In this document: one piece after another, positions 1 through 9,661 of the stretch
How the letters are laid out: each line of letters opens with the position of its first letter
Numbering within the stretch: the first letter of the stretch is position 1
Source: Kocuria sp.
Lineage (GTDB): Bacteria > Actinomycetota > Actinomycetes > Actinomycetales > Micrococcaceae
Reading direction: 5' to 3'
Assembly: GCF_030530945.1 (NCBI RefSeq)
Contig: NZ_JAUMTZ010000010.1
Span: 27,938-91,937, forward strand
DNA: 64,000 nt
Position numbers and translations under genes: made by a program
The notes under the pieces: generated by a model
What the model was told of the DNA's origin: nothing
What the model saw: the letters and a program-made list of their open reading frames with translations, nothing else
The model's database searches: none

Positions 1-439
1 CGTTCACGTTGCGCTGCAGCATGTCGGTGTCGATCTTCAGCTTCTCCATGGCCGCGCGCAGGTCCTTGGTCCACGTGCGCAGCGAGGGGGCCTCGCCGTC
101 CACCGCGGTCTTCGCGGAGCGCAGGAAGTTGGAGGTGGTCACGCCGGGGATCTCCACGGGGTACTGCATGGCCAGGAACAGCCCGGCACGGGCCCGCTCG
201 TCCACGGACATGGAGAGCACGTCCTGCCCGTCCAGGGTCACCGACCCGGAGTCCACCTGGTACTTGGGGTGGCCCGCGATCGTGGAGGCCAGCGTGGACT
301 TGCCGGAGCCGTTGGGGCCCATGATGGCGTGGACCTCGCCGGAGTTGATGGTCAGGTTCACGCCCTTGAGGATGGGCTTGGTGGACTCGTCGTCCAGGAT
401 GACGGACGCGTGGAGGTCCTTGATCTCCAGAGTTGACAT
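1..439 (-). CDS. sufC: SufC, Fe-S cluster assembly ATPase (partial, C-terminus beyond window)
   Basis: ABC-type ATPase of the SUF Fe-S cluster scaffold complex SufBC2D in the cytoplasm. The visible 146 N-terminal residues start [10 protein letters not shown] and hold the Walker A motif GPNGSGKST and the Q-loop region ([12 protein letters not shown]), which is typical of SufC. The ABC signature, Walker B and H-loop lie beyond the left edge. It is the fourth visible gene of the sufR-B-D-C operon, 92 nt downstream of sufD. That gap contains a hairpin, so sufC may be expressed at a different level. Family assignment is firm; only completeness is unknown. Confidence 0.95.
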   Translation of the reverse strand, partial: MSTLEIKDLHASVILDDESTKPILKGVNLTINSGEVHAIMGPNGSGKSTLASTIAGHPKYQVDSGSVTLDGQDVLSMSVDERARAGLFLAMQYPVEIPGVTTSNFLRSAKTAVDGEAPSLRTWTKDLRAAMEKLKIDTDMLQRNVN

Positions 440-464
440 GGGGTGATTCTCCTTGTGGTCATGG

Positions 465-492
465 GCACGGGACCCTTCTCGGGTCCCCGTGC
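465..492 (-). other. Hairpin in the sufD-sufC intercistronic gap
   Basis: GCACGGGACCC (465-475) pairs with GGGTCCCCGTGC (481-492) with one bulged C and a 5-nt loop. No T-run follows, so it is more likely an mRNA stability or processing element than a full terminator. Confidence 0.4.
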
Positions 493-531
493 GAGGTGCG
501 TGGGATCGGGCGACGGCGCCGGGCCGGGTGC

Positions 532-1833
532 TCAGTTCTCGGTGCGGGCGAGCTCGTCCTCCAGGGCGGCGCGCAGCTGCTCCTCGAGGGACTCCACACC
601 CACCTGCTGGATGATCTCGAACAGGAAGCCGCGGACCACCAGGCGCCGGGCCTGGTCCTCCGGGATCCCGCGGGACATCAGGTAGTACAGGTGCTCGTCG
701 TCCAGCTGGCCCGTGGTGGAGGCGTGGCCGGCACCGGCGATCAGCCCGGTCTCGATCTCCAGGTTCGGCACGGAGTCCATGCGCGGACCGTCGTTGAGGA
801 TGAGGTTCCGGTTGAGCTCGTACGTGTCCGTGCCCTCGGCCTCGGCGCGGATGAGCACGTCCCCGACCCACACGCCGTGCGCGTTCTCGCCCTGCAGCGC
901 GGACTTGTAGGTCACCCGCGAGCGGCAGCGGGGCACGGAGTGGTCCACGAACAGGCGGGACTCCAGGTGCTGGCCGTCGTCCACGAACGTGAGGCCGTAC
1001 ATCTCCACGTCACCACCGGGGGCGGTGAAGCGGGTGGACGGGGTGACCCGCACGAGGTCCCCGCCCAGGGTCACGAGCACGTGCTTGAACGTGGCGTCGC
1101 GGCCCAGCTTCGCCTGCTGGGAGGAGGCGTGCACGGAGTCGTCGGTCCACTCCTGCAGGGACACCACCGTGAGGTTGGCACCGTCCGCCACGGCGAACTC
1201 CACGTTCTGGGACAGCACAGCCGTGCCCTGGTGGCGAAGCACCACGAGCGCGCGGGAGTTCGTCCCTGCGTCCACCACCACGTGCTGGGCGGCGGGCTCC
1301 TCGGACTCCCCCGTGAACGTGACGATCACGGGCTCGGAGACCTGGGCGTCCCGGGGGATGCTGATCACGGTGGCCTCGGAGAACGAGGACCACGCGTTCG
1401 CGGCCACCCGGTCCTCCGGGATGCCCGCGGACCCCACGCGGGAGTCGTCACGCGGGACCGAGGTGATCTCCACGGCGTCGTCCCCGGAGACGGTGACGGC
1501 GGGCGCGGGACCCTGCAGGGCGGCGTCGTCCAGACCCCGCAGGCGCTTGATGGGCGTGAAGCGCCAGTCCTCCAGCTTGCTGCTCAGCGGCGGGAAGTCC
1601 GCCACGTCGTAGGAGGTGGTGCGGCCCGCGCGGGAGGAGTCCGGGACCACGGGGGCGTCCCCGTTCACGGTGCCCTTGAACTCGGGCTCACCGGCCTGGT
1701 TGCGGCCCTCCTGCAGGGTCTCGCCCTCCTGGCTCATGCCCGGGATGGCCACGCGGTCCTCACCCGTGGGAACCCCGTTCACCTGCTCGTCGGCGGCCTG
1801 TGCGTCAGGGGCGGTCTGATCGGTGGTGGACAT
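532..1833 (-). CDS. sufD: SufD, Fe-S cluster assembly scaffold subunit
   Basis: 433-residue SufB/SufD-family protein, partner of SufB and SufC in the SUF Fe-S assembly scaffold. The N-terminal ~70 residues are polar and probably disordered. The beta-helix core follows, with typical blocks such as [12 protein letters not shown] and, near the C-terminus, [21 protein letters not shown] chose the ATG at 1833 (MSTTDQTAP) because sufB stops at 1835-1837, giving a TGATATG junction typical of translational coupling. A longer reading to 1908 would overlap sufB by about 75 nt and lacks family support. Confidence 0.93.
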   Translation of the reverse strand: MSTTDQTAPDAQAADEQVNGVPTGEDRVAIPGMSQEGETLQEGRNQAGEPEFKGTVNGDAPVVPDSSRAGRTTSYDVADFPPLSSKLEDWRFTPIKRLRGLDDAALQGPAPAVTVSGDDAVEITSVPRDDSRVGSAGIPEDRVAANAWSSFSEATVISIPRDAQVSEPVIVTFTGESEEPAAQHVVVDAGTNSRALVVLRHQGTAVLSQNVEFAVADGANLTVVSLQEWTDDSVHASSQQAKLGRDATFKHVLVTLGGDLVRVTPSTRFTAPGGDVEMYGLTFVDDGQHLESRLFVDHSVPRCRSRVTYKSALQGENAHGVWVGDVLIRAEAEGTDTYELNRNLILNDGPRMDSVPNLEIETGLIAGAGHASTTGQLDDEHLYYLMSRGIPEDQARRLVVRGFLFEIIQQVGVESLEEQLRAALEDELARTEN

Positions 1834-1834
1834 A

Positions 1835-3306
<1,472 letters not shown>

Positions 3307-3310
<4 letters not shown>

Positions 3311-4071
3311 GACAACCCTCCCTGTCGTGCGGTTGTGTGGTTGGTGGAGTTCGTGTGGCCCGCCGCACGCAGCTGCAGCGGGACGTGTGTGGTGCAGACG
3401 TGGGCGCCGGCGGCCATGGTGGACAGCCGGCGGACGTCCACGTCCAGCAGTTCCGAGATCAGCTCGGTCTCCTGCTCGCAGAACTGGGGGTACTCGCTCG
3501 CGATGTCCTGGATGGGGCAGTGGCCCTGGCACAGCTGCGCCGAGCGCAGCGCGACTCCCCTGGGTCCACGGGGTGTGACCGTGGTGTGGGAGGCCACGAA
3601 GCCGTCCCGGCTCATGGCCGCGGTGAGGGCATCCAGCCTGTCCTCCACGTCCGCGCCGGCCGCCTCCACCTGGGGGCGGTAGCGCTCGCGCATGCGGCCG
3701 ATCTCCTCCCCCACGAAGGTGTGGACGAGGTCTTCCCCGCCCACCCGCTGCATGGTGGCGATGGCGCGCTGGGCGAGCCCGCTGTAGTCGTGGCCGAGCT
3801 GCTCGTGGCCCCCTGGCGCCACCACGTACCGCCGGGCCGGGCGACCGGCCCCAGACGGGGCGTTGCGCACCAGGGAGACCTCCACGAACTGGTCGGACTC
3901 CAGGGCGTCCAGGTGACGGCGCACCGCAGCCGGCGTGAGCCCGAGGTCCTTCGCGACCTGCGCCGCGGAGATGGGACCGTGGGCGAGCACCATCGAGAGC
4001 ACCCGGGAGCGGGTGGTGTCATCCTGGTCCGTGCGGGCCGCGCTCGGGCGGCCCTCGGCAGGTGAACTCAT
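3307..4071 (-). CDS. sufR: SufR, Fe-S-sensing transcriptional repressor of the suf operon
   Basis: 254-residue ArsR/DeoR-type winged-helix regulator. Residues ~20-90 form the wHTH ([19 protein letters not shown], then [13 protein letters not shown]). The C-terminal half carries cysteines that bind an Fe-S cluster in Suf[15 protein letters not shown] (C-X12-C) and a further Cys 28 residues on. First gene of the suf operon, so probably autorepressing when clusters are sufficient. The start is the ATG at 4071 (MSSPAEG), which gives the usual family length; upstream in-frame sequence is basic and unlike SufR. Confidence 0.9.
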
Positions 4072-4180
4072 GCTCAGTGCTACATCCTTCGCAGAGAGAG
4101 TGTGGGTGCGGGCCGTGGATCTGCCGCCCGCTGCCCCCCACCCGGAACGTGACCGGTTCGGGGGCACGCAATACACAACG

Positions 4181-4208
4181 AGGGTATGGGGTAATCCATT
4201 CCCGGCAA
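4181..4208 (-). promoter_or_regulatory. Candidate suf operon promoter
   Basis: In the only AT-rich patch upstream of sufR, the minus strand reads TTGCCG (4208-4203), 16 nt, TACCCT (4186-4181). Transcription would start near 4175, giving a ~100-nt leader. A short inverted repeat GAAC-N7-GTTC (4145-4159) lies just downstream of the expected start and could be a SufR operator, but I know no matching consensus. The rest of 4072-4367 is GC-rich and holds the opposite-facing promoter at 4356. Confidence 0.4.
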
Positions 4209-4355
4209 AAACACCGCGGGCTGCACCCCCGGAACCTCCCCCGCGGGTTTCCCCGCGGGCCACCGGGGTGCCACTGCCGCGACCACGGGTCCCGCTCGCC
4301 GGGAAACCCCTGGGAGGCCGCACCCACCTCCACCGGACCGGGGCGGGGGGCGTTC

Positions 4356-4361
4356 TAGACT
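4356..4361 (+). promoter_or_regulatory. -10 box TAGACT of a leaderless promoter (ABC transporter)
   Basis: TAGACT ends 6 nt before the GTG start at 4368, placing the transcription start at or next to the start codon. No Shine-Dalgarno precedes the GTG, which supports a leaderless mRNA and this start choice. Confidence 0.6.
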
Positions 4362-4367
4362 GTCCGG

Positions 4368-5366
4368 GTGCAGAACCAGCCCGAACCCACCGCGTCCCAC
4401 GCCGTTCACGCCGAACCGAGCACGGCGGCGCTGCACATCAGCGACCTCGTGAAGACCTTCGAGGGACGCGGCGAGCCCGTCCACGCCGTCCGCGGGCTGA
4501 GCATGGCCGCCCACGCCGGGCGGATCACGGCCCTGCTGGGCGCCAACGGCGCGGGCAAGACCACCACCCTGCAGTGCGCCCAGGGGCTGCAGCGGCCCAC
4601 GTCGGGCGCCGTGCGGCTGCTGGGCGAGGACCCCTGGACGGCCAGTCCCGACCTGCGCGCCCGGGTGGGGGTGATGCTCCAGGACGGCGGACTTCCCCAG
4701 TCGGTGCGTCCCGGTGAGCTGCTGCGCCACGTGAGCCGTCTCTACGCGGACCCCGTGCCCGTGGCCGAGCTGGTGGACGCCCTGGGCATCGGCTCCTTCC
4801 TCCGCACCCCCATCCGCAGGCTGTCCGGCGGGCAGCGCCAGCGCGTGGCCCTCGCCGCCGCCCTCGTGGGACGCCCGGACGTCCTCTTCCTGGACGAGCC
4901 CTCCGCGGGTCTGGACCCGCGCTCGCGCCAGATCGTCTTCGACCTGGTGCAGCGGCTGCGCGAGCGCGGCACCTGCATCATCCTCACCACACACCTCATG
5001 GACGACGCCGCCCGGTTGGCCGACTACGTCTACATCGTGGACAACGGTGCCGTGGCCGCGCAGGGCACCGTGAGCGAGCTCGTCAGCGCCGAGCGGGACG
5101 CGCCCCTGGTCATGAGCGTCACGCTGGCGCCGCAGAACACGGCCGCGTTCCGGGACGACCCGCCGTGGCGAGGTCCCCGGTTCGCGGACGTCGAGTGGAC
5201 CGTCAAGGACCGCACCGTGACCCTCACCGGCCCCCTCGACGCCGCACGCGTGCGCGAGATGACACAGTGGGCCACCCGCAACGACACCCTTCCGGAGGCG
5301 ATGAGCGTGCAACCCCGATCGTTGGAGGACGTCTTCCTGGAGGTCGCAGGCGGTGGGAACCGGTGA
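4368..5366 (+). CDS. ABC transporter ATP-binding protein (ABC-2 exporter type)
   Basis: 332-residue cytoplasmic ATPase that energises the permease encoded next. It has Walker A GANGAGKTTT (~residues 60-70), the signature LSGGQRQRVAL, Walker B VLFLDEPSAGLDP and the H-loop TTHLMDD. The C-terminal ~100 residues are variable, as in drug, lipid or polysaccharide exporters of the DrrA/CcmA type. The GTG start is supported by the leaderless -10. The stop overlaps the permease start as GTGA. An ABC exporter pair between sufR and ctaA is conserved in actinobacteria (compare Rv1458c-Rv1457c), but its substrate is not established; a role linked to haem or cytochrome maturation would be speculation. Confidence 0.9.
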   Translation: MQNQPEPTASHAVHAEPSTAALHISDLVKTFEGRGEPVHAVRGLSMAAHAGRITALLGANGAGKTTTLQCAQGLQRPTSGAVRLLGEDPWTASPDLRARVGVMLQDGGLPQSVRPGELLRHVSRLYADPVPVAELVDALGIGSFLRTPIRRLSGGQRQRVALAAALVGRPDVLFLDEPSAGLDPRSRQIVFDLVQRLRERGTCIILTTHLMDDAARLADYVYIVDNGAVAAQGTVSELVSAERDAPLVMSVTLAPQNTAAFRDDPPWRGPRFADVEWTVKDRTVTLTGPLDAARVREMTQWATRNDTLPEAMSVQPRSLEDVFLEVAGGGNR

Positions 5367-6163
5367 GCGCCCCCGTGCAGACCGCGAGCCGCGGCTCCGA
5401 GCCGGCCGAGCGGCGTCGTGCGGCGTCCCTGCCCCGGCGCGTGCTGGCCCAGGCAGGGTTCGAGACCATGACCATGGTCCGCAACGGCGAGCAGCTGCTG
5501 CTGCTGGTGATCCTCCCTGTCCTGGCCCTGGTGGCGCTGGCCATGACGGACCTGCTGGACCCCTACCGTGTGGGCGGGGCCTCGCGCGTGGACGTGGCGG
5601 TTCCCGGGATCCTGGTGCTCTGCGTGCTGTCCAACGCGTTCTCGGGCCAGGGGATCCAGACCGGCTTCGACCGGCGCTACGGGGTGCTGCGCTACCTCTC
5701 CACCACTCCCCTGGGCCGGACCGGCCTGATTGCGGGCAAGCTGCTGGCCATCCTGGCGGTGCTCGCCGTGCAGTACGTGATCGTGGCGGCCGTGGGACTC
5801 TGGCTGGGCTGGCGCCCCCCGCTGCACGCCGTGGTGGAGTCCGTGCCGCTGCTGGTGCTCGTGGCCCTGACCTTCACCGGGCTCGGGATGCTCATCGCCG
5901 GCACGCTGCGCGCCGAGGCCACGCTGGCCGTGCTCAACGTGGTGTGGGTGGCGCTGGCCGCGGGCGGCGGTGTGGTGTTCCCTGCCGCGTCCCTGCCCGG
6001 GTGGCTCTCCGCGCTCGTGTCGTGGCTGCCCTCTGCGGCCGCCGGCGAGGTGCTGCGGGGCTGCTTCCTGCAGGGCTCCGTGCGCATGCTCCCCCTCGTG
6101 GTGCTGGCGGTGTGGGCCCTGGTGAGCTGGGCCGCCACCGTCAAGTGGTTCAAGTGGGTGTGA
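5363..6163 (+). CDS. ABC-2 type transporter permease
   Basis: 266-residue integral membrane protein with about six hydrophobic segments, starting with LLLLVILPVLALVALAM (~residue 45) and ending with LPLVVLAVWALVSWAATV. The block LRYLSTTPLGRTGLIAGKLLA is typical of ABC-2 permeases. It should form a homodimer or complex with the preceding ATPase. The start GTG at 5363 overlaps the ATPase stop (GTGA), so the two are translationally coupled. Substrate unknown. Confidence 0.88.
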   Translation: MSAPVQTASRGSEPAERRRAASLPRRVLAQAGFETMTMVRNGEQLLLLVILPVLALVALAMTDLLDPYRVGGASRVDVAVPGILVLCVLSNAFSGQGIQTGFDRRYGVLRYLSTTPLGRTGLIAGKLLAILAVLAVQYVIVAAVGLWLGWRPPLHAVVESVPLLVLVALTFTGLGMLIAGTLRAEATLAVLNVVWVALAAGGGVVFPAASLPGWLSALVSWLPSAAAGEVLRGCFLQGSVRMLPLVVLAVWALVSWAATVKWFKWV

Positions 6164-6212
6164 GCCACCTCGGCGAGGCTTCCCTCCCGGCGGGCTCCCA
6201 CCCTGGTCTCGC

Positions 6213-6218
6213 TACACT
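6213..6218 (+). promoter_or_regulatory. -10 box TACACT upstream of ctaA
   Basis: TACACT followed by a ~30-nt leader to the ATG at 6257. It lies in the 93-nt gap after the ABC permease, giving ctaA its own promoter. No convincing -35 seen. Confidence 0.5.
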
Positions 6219-6256
6219 GGAGGGGTCCCGTACCGACTGCCCCTGGATGCTCCGAC

Positions 6257-7276
6257 ATGTCTGACACCGCACCCCGTACCGCCGCCGACTCCTTCTGGTG
6301 GCCCCGCACCGTCACCCCGTGGGTGCGCGGGCTCGCGATCGCGTCCCTGCTGGCCAACACGCTGCTGGTCTTCACGGGCGGTCTGGTGCGGCTCACGGGC
6401 TCGGGGCTGGGGTGCCCCACGTGGCCCCGGTGCACCGCGGACTCCTGGACCAACACGGACGAGATGGGTGTGCACGGGATCATCGAGTTCGGCAACCGGC
6501 TGCTGACCTTCGTGCTCGCGGTGGTCGCGGTGCTCACGTTCCTCTCCGTGCTGCGGCTGCGGCGGAACCACCCCAAGCTCTTCTGGACCGCCCTGCTCCT
6601 GCTGCTGGGCATCCCGGTGCAGGCCGTGGTGGGTGGCATCCTGGTGCACCTGGACCTGCACCCGTTGCTCGTGGGCATGCACTACTACCTCTCGGCCGTC
6701 ATGATCGCCCTGTCCACCCTGCTGGTGCTGAACTCGCGCCGGGAGGGCCTCTCCGCGGTGGCCCACGACCAGCGCCCCGGGCAGCTGCACGGCCACGAGA
6801 AGCTCGTGCGCACGCTCGGGGTGCTCACTGGCGTCCTCTCGGCCGTGATCCTCTACCTGGGGACCCTGGTCACCGGAACGGGCCCCCACGCGGGGGACCA
6901 GGACAGTGCCCGCCTGGCCCTCGGGTCGGTGGAGATCGCCCGGGCGCACGCGGTGCCGGTGTACCTGCTGACGTTCACGGTGCTCGCGGGCATCCTGGTG
7001 TGCACGCGGCTGTCGCTGCCCCGCGTGCTGCGCAACGCGTACGCCCTCATGCTCGTTGTCATCGTGGCCCAGGGCGCGGTGGGCTACTACCAGTACTTCC
7101 ACCAGGTGCCCGTGCCGGCCGTGTCCCTGCACATGGTGCTCTCGGCCGTGCTCATCTGGGCCGCCACCCGCGTGGTGTCCTTCAGCTTCCACCTCGCGAA
7201 CGACTCCCGCGAGCACGCCGCCCCCGTGGACCTGGGCGCCACCACGCCGCACGCGGACGTCCGGCCCGTGCGCTGA
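6257..7276 (+). CDS. ctaA: Haem A synthase (COX15/CtaA family)
   Basis: 339-residue membrane enzyme that oxidises the C8 methyl of haem O to formyl, giving haem A for aa3 cytochrome oxidase. About eight hydrophobic helices are visible. Conserved haem-ligand blocks include GLVRLTGSGLGCPTWPRC and IIEFGNRLLTF near the N-terminus, and the second-half copy GTLVTGTGPHAGD and VYLLTF. The cysteine in the GLGCPTWPRC loop matches the CtaA loop cysteine pair. Its partner ctaB (haem O synthase) lies 1 kb away on the other strand. Confidence 0.93.
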   Translation: MSDTAPRTAADSFWWPRTVTPWVRGLAIASLLANTLLVFTGGLVRLTGSGLGCPTWPRCTADSWTNTDEMGVHGIIEFGNRLLTFVLAVVAVLTFLSVLRLRRNHPKLFWTALLLLLGIPVQAVVGGILVHLDLHPLLVGMHYYLSAVMIALSTLLVLNSRREGLSAVAHDQRPGQLHGHEKLVRTLGVLTGVLSAVILYLGTLVTGTGPHAGDQDSARLALGSVEIARAHAVPVYLLTFTVLAGILVCTRLSLPRVLRNAYALMLVVIVAQGAVGYYQYFHQVPVPAVSLHMVLSAVLIWAATRVVSFSFHLANDSREHAAPVDLGATTPHADVRPVR

Positions 7277-7307
7277 GGCTCCACCGTCTCTGCTCTGCGC
7301 GGTGGGC

Positions 7308-8228
7308 TCAGTTCCCCCCGGGGCTGCCCGGCACCGTGTTCCGCAGCCGCTCCACCGCCTCCGCGAGTGCCCGCCTGCCCCGGGAGGAGATGGGCAGCAG
7401 AGGCCGGCGCGGAGCGCTGGTGCGCACGCCGCAGACCTCCGCCAGCGCGTACAGAACGGACAGGGGCCGTTCGTGGCCCATGAGCTGCACCAGGGGGTCC
7501 AGGGCCGCGCTCCAGGCGGCCACCTCCTCCGCCCGGTCGTGGAGAACGGCGTCGTGGAAGGCCACGAACTCCGGGGCGAGCAGGGCCGCCATGCCGCTGT
7601 GCCACGCGGCCGCCGGGTGCTCGCCCACGATGAGCTGGTCACGGCTCACCCCGTGGGCGGTCCCGGGCTCGGCCTGCTGCGCGAACAGCAGCTGGCGGGA
7701 GTGGAAGAGCCGCCCGGAGGACGCGGTGTCCTTGAACGCCACCACGTTGTCCAGCCAGGACAGCTCGGCGGCCAGCTCCACGGGGTAGGTGAAACCCGTG
7801 GTGGACGGATTGTTGTAGAGGCACAGCGGCAGGGACACCGCGGAGGCGACCGTCTCCACCTGGTCCGCGATCTCCTGCGAGACCAGCGGGATGTAGCTCA
7901 CCGGGCTCAGGACCAGACCGTCCGCGCCGTTGTTCTCGGCGGAGTACGCCAGCTGCAGGACCTCACGCGTGGTCACGGCGGAGATCCCCGCGCCCACGGG
8001 TGTCCCCGAGCCCGACGCCGCCCGCACGGCCGTGCGCACCACCTCCGCCCGCTCGTTCGCGTCCAGGTAGGCGAACAGCCCGGAGGTCCCGAGCACCACG
8101 ATTCCCGCCACCCCGCTACGGGCCAGCGTGGCCACAGTGCGCTCCAGGGAGTCGAGGTCCAGGCCGCCACCGGGGCGCAGGGGCGTCACTGGATAGGCGA
8201 TCACGCCGGAGAAGGTCATGGAAAGCAT
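7308..8228 (-). CDS. Dihydrodipicolinate synthase / N-acetylneuraminate lyase family aldolase
   Basis: 306-residue class I aldolase-fold protein. Lys166 in VVAFKDTAS is the Schiff-base lysine and Tyr138 in LYNNPSTTG the catalytic tyrosine; Tyr112 (SPVSYIPL) fits the second triad tyrosine. The usual pyruvate-binding GTTGE loop is altered to GTSGLFAYL (residues 47-55), losing the Glu. That and the location between ctaA and ctaB, away from lysine genes, argue against it being the main DapA. It may act on another 2-oxo acid or hydroxyproline-type substrate. Start ATG 8228 is favoured over ATG 8219 because a TAAACT -10 box sits 6 nt upstream. Confidence 0.8.
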   Translation of the reverse strand: MLSMTFSGVIAYPVTPLRPGGGLDLDSLERTVATLARSGVAGIVVLGTSGLFAYLDANERAEVVRTAVRAASGSGTPVGAGISAVTTREVLQLAYSAENNGADGLVLSPVSYIPLVSQEIADQVETVASAVSLPLCLYNNPSTTGFTYPVELAAELSWLDNVVAFKDTASSGRLFHSRQLLFAQQAEPGTAHGVSRDQLIVGEHPAAAWHSGMAALLAPEFVAFHDAVLHDRAEEVAAWSAALDPLVQLMGHERPLSVLYALAEVCGVRTSAPRRPLLPISSRGRRALAEAVERLRNTVPGSPGGN

Positions 8229-8234
8229 TCCACC

Positions 8235-8240
8235 AGTTTA
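8235..8240 (-). promoter_or_regulatory. -10 box TAAACT, leaderless promoter of the DapA-family gene
   Basis: Minus-strand TAAACT, then GGTGGA, then ATG at 8228: 6-nt spacing typical of leaderless actinobacterial transcripts. It selects the upstream of two nearby ATGs. Confidence 0.6.
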
Positions 8241-8349
8241 GGTGACCCTCACCCGCGGACCGGCAGGGCGGCGTCGCCCGGGGACACACCTGGTGCCGCG
8301 GGCGAGCCGCAGGGAGACCGCACGCCAGGGGCGGCGCCGGCGGGACGGG

Positions 8350-9363
8350 TCAGAAGACGGGACCACCCAGGAACGGGTCCAGTGCCACGCCCACGAACAC
8401 GAACGTGATGTAGGCGATCGAGCCGTGGAACACGTACATGGCCTGCTTCAGCGTGGGCCTGCCCGCGCGTGCCAGACCGTAGAGCTTGTGGCAGTGGTAG
8501 GTGAACCAGGCGCCGGAGGCCAGCGCGATGAGGGCGTAGACCCAGCCGGCACCGCCCACGGGGACCAGCAGGAGCGAGCAGATGACGGTGGCCCAGGCGT
8601 AGAGGACCACCTGGGCGCCCACGGTGCGGGCGGAGTCGGTGGCGCCGAGCATGGGGACTCCGGCGCGGGAGTAGTCCTCGGCGTACTTCATGGACAAAGG
8701 CCAGTAGTGCGGCGGGGTCCACAGGAAGATGAACGCGAACAGCACCAGTGCGGGCCACTCCAGCGTGCCGCGCACGGCCGCCCACCCGATGAGCACGGGC
8801 ATGCACCCGGCGATCCCGCCCCACACGATGTTCTGGGCGGTGCGGCGCTTGAGGATGATGGAGTAGAAGACGGCGTAGAGCGCGATGGCCAGAACACCCA
8901 GGACCCCGCACAGCACGCTGATGCCCAGGGTCAGCCAGGCCACCGCCACGGCGGAGAGGACCCATGCGAACACCAGGGCCTCGCGGTCGCTGACCTCTCC
9001 CGTGACCAGCGGGCGCTTGGCCGTGCGCCGCATGAGACGGTCCTCGTTGCGGTCGATGTAGCAGTTGAAAGCCCCGGCGGCACCGGCCGCGAGGGTTCCG
9101 CCCACCAGCGTGTTGAGCACGAGCAACAGGTTCGGCACGCCCTGCTGGGCGAAGAACATGGTGGGAATGGTGGCCACCAGCAGCAGCTCGATGATCCGGG
9201 GCTTCGTCAGCGCCACGTAGGCCCGGATCTTGCGACCGGGGGTCATGGGGCCCTCGTACCCGACCGGTGCGACCTCCGCGATCCGCGTCCCGGTCACCCC
9301 GTGTCCGTGCGACGCGGGAGACCCGGAGGGATCCGGGTGCGTGGCGGTGTCGAGGGGGTTCAC
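8350..9363 (-). CDS. ctaB: Protohaem IX farnesyltransferase (haem O synthase)
   Basis: 337-residue polytopic UbiA-family prenyltransferase that adds farnesyl to haem B to make haem O, the substrate of CtaA. The Asp-rich motif [15 protein letters not shown] is followed by [12 protein letters not shown], and a second loop reads [13 protein letters not shown]. Around nine hydrophobic helices. The GTG start at 9363 gives a polar ~45-residue N-terminal extension; an internal ATG at 9246 ([17 protein letters not shown]) would remove it and cannot be excluded. It faces away from tkt, as in other actinobacteria. Confidence 0.93.
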   Translation of the reverse strand: MNPLDTATHPDPSGSPASHGHGVTGTRIAEVAPVGYEGPMTPGRKIRAYVALTKPRIIELLLVATIPTMFFAQQGVPNLLLVLNTLVGGTLAAGAAGAFNCYIDRNEDRLMRRTAKRPLVTGEVSDREALVFAWVLSAVAVAWLTLGISVLCGVLGVLAIALYAVFYSIILKRRTAQNIVWGGIAGCMPVLIGWAAVRGTLEWPALVLFAFIFLWTPPHYWPLSMKYAEDYSRAGVPMLGATDSARTVGAQVVLYAWATVICSLLLVPVGGAGWVYALIALASGAWFTYHCHKLYGLARAGRPTLKQAMYVFHGSIAYITFVFVGVALDPFLGGPVF

Positions 9364-9449
9364 GGAATCGGTGCTCCAAACGAGGTGGGTGGCCCGCCGC
9401 TGCGGCGGGAGTGTCCGGGTGGGGCGGGTCCTGCCCGCACCCGGTCACC

Positions 9450-9455
9450 AGTATA
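9450..9455 (-). promoter_or_regulatory. -10 box TATACT for ctaB
   Basis: Minus-strand TATACT in the ctaB-tkt divergent region, giving a leader of about 80 nt. No clear -35. Confidence 0.5.
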
Positions 9456-9527
9456 GCCGCCGGGTGCCTGCCCCGCCGTGGTGAGCGCGCCCACGACGCA
9501 CGGCGGCGCTGTTCGCCCTCGGCACCG

Positions 9528-9557
9528 CTGACGGGTGAGGTGAGGGCGGACTAAGGT
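9528..9557 (+). promoter_or_regulatory. Candidate promoter of the pentose phosphate operon
   Basis: CTGACG (9528-9533), 18 nt, TAAGGT (9552-9557), ~100 nt before the tkt start. An inverted repeat CGCCCTC (9514-9520) / GAGGGCG (9542-9548) brackets the -35 and could be an operator. The remainder of 9364-9661 has no gene. Confidence 0.45.
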
Positions 9558-9661
9558 GGGTCGAGGAACCGCGCCCCGCGCCGCTCGCCCGCTCCCCCGG
9601 GAGCCCGCGGCCGGGAACCGACGGAAACGCCGACAACCTCCCACGAAAGGGGCTCGCCACC

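Noticed and set aside
4145..4159. GAAC-N7-GTTC as a definite SufR operator
   Set aside because: Short, and different from the mycobacterial SufR operator I know (ACACT-N5-TGTGA); left only as a remark.
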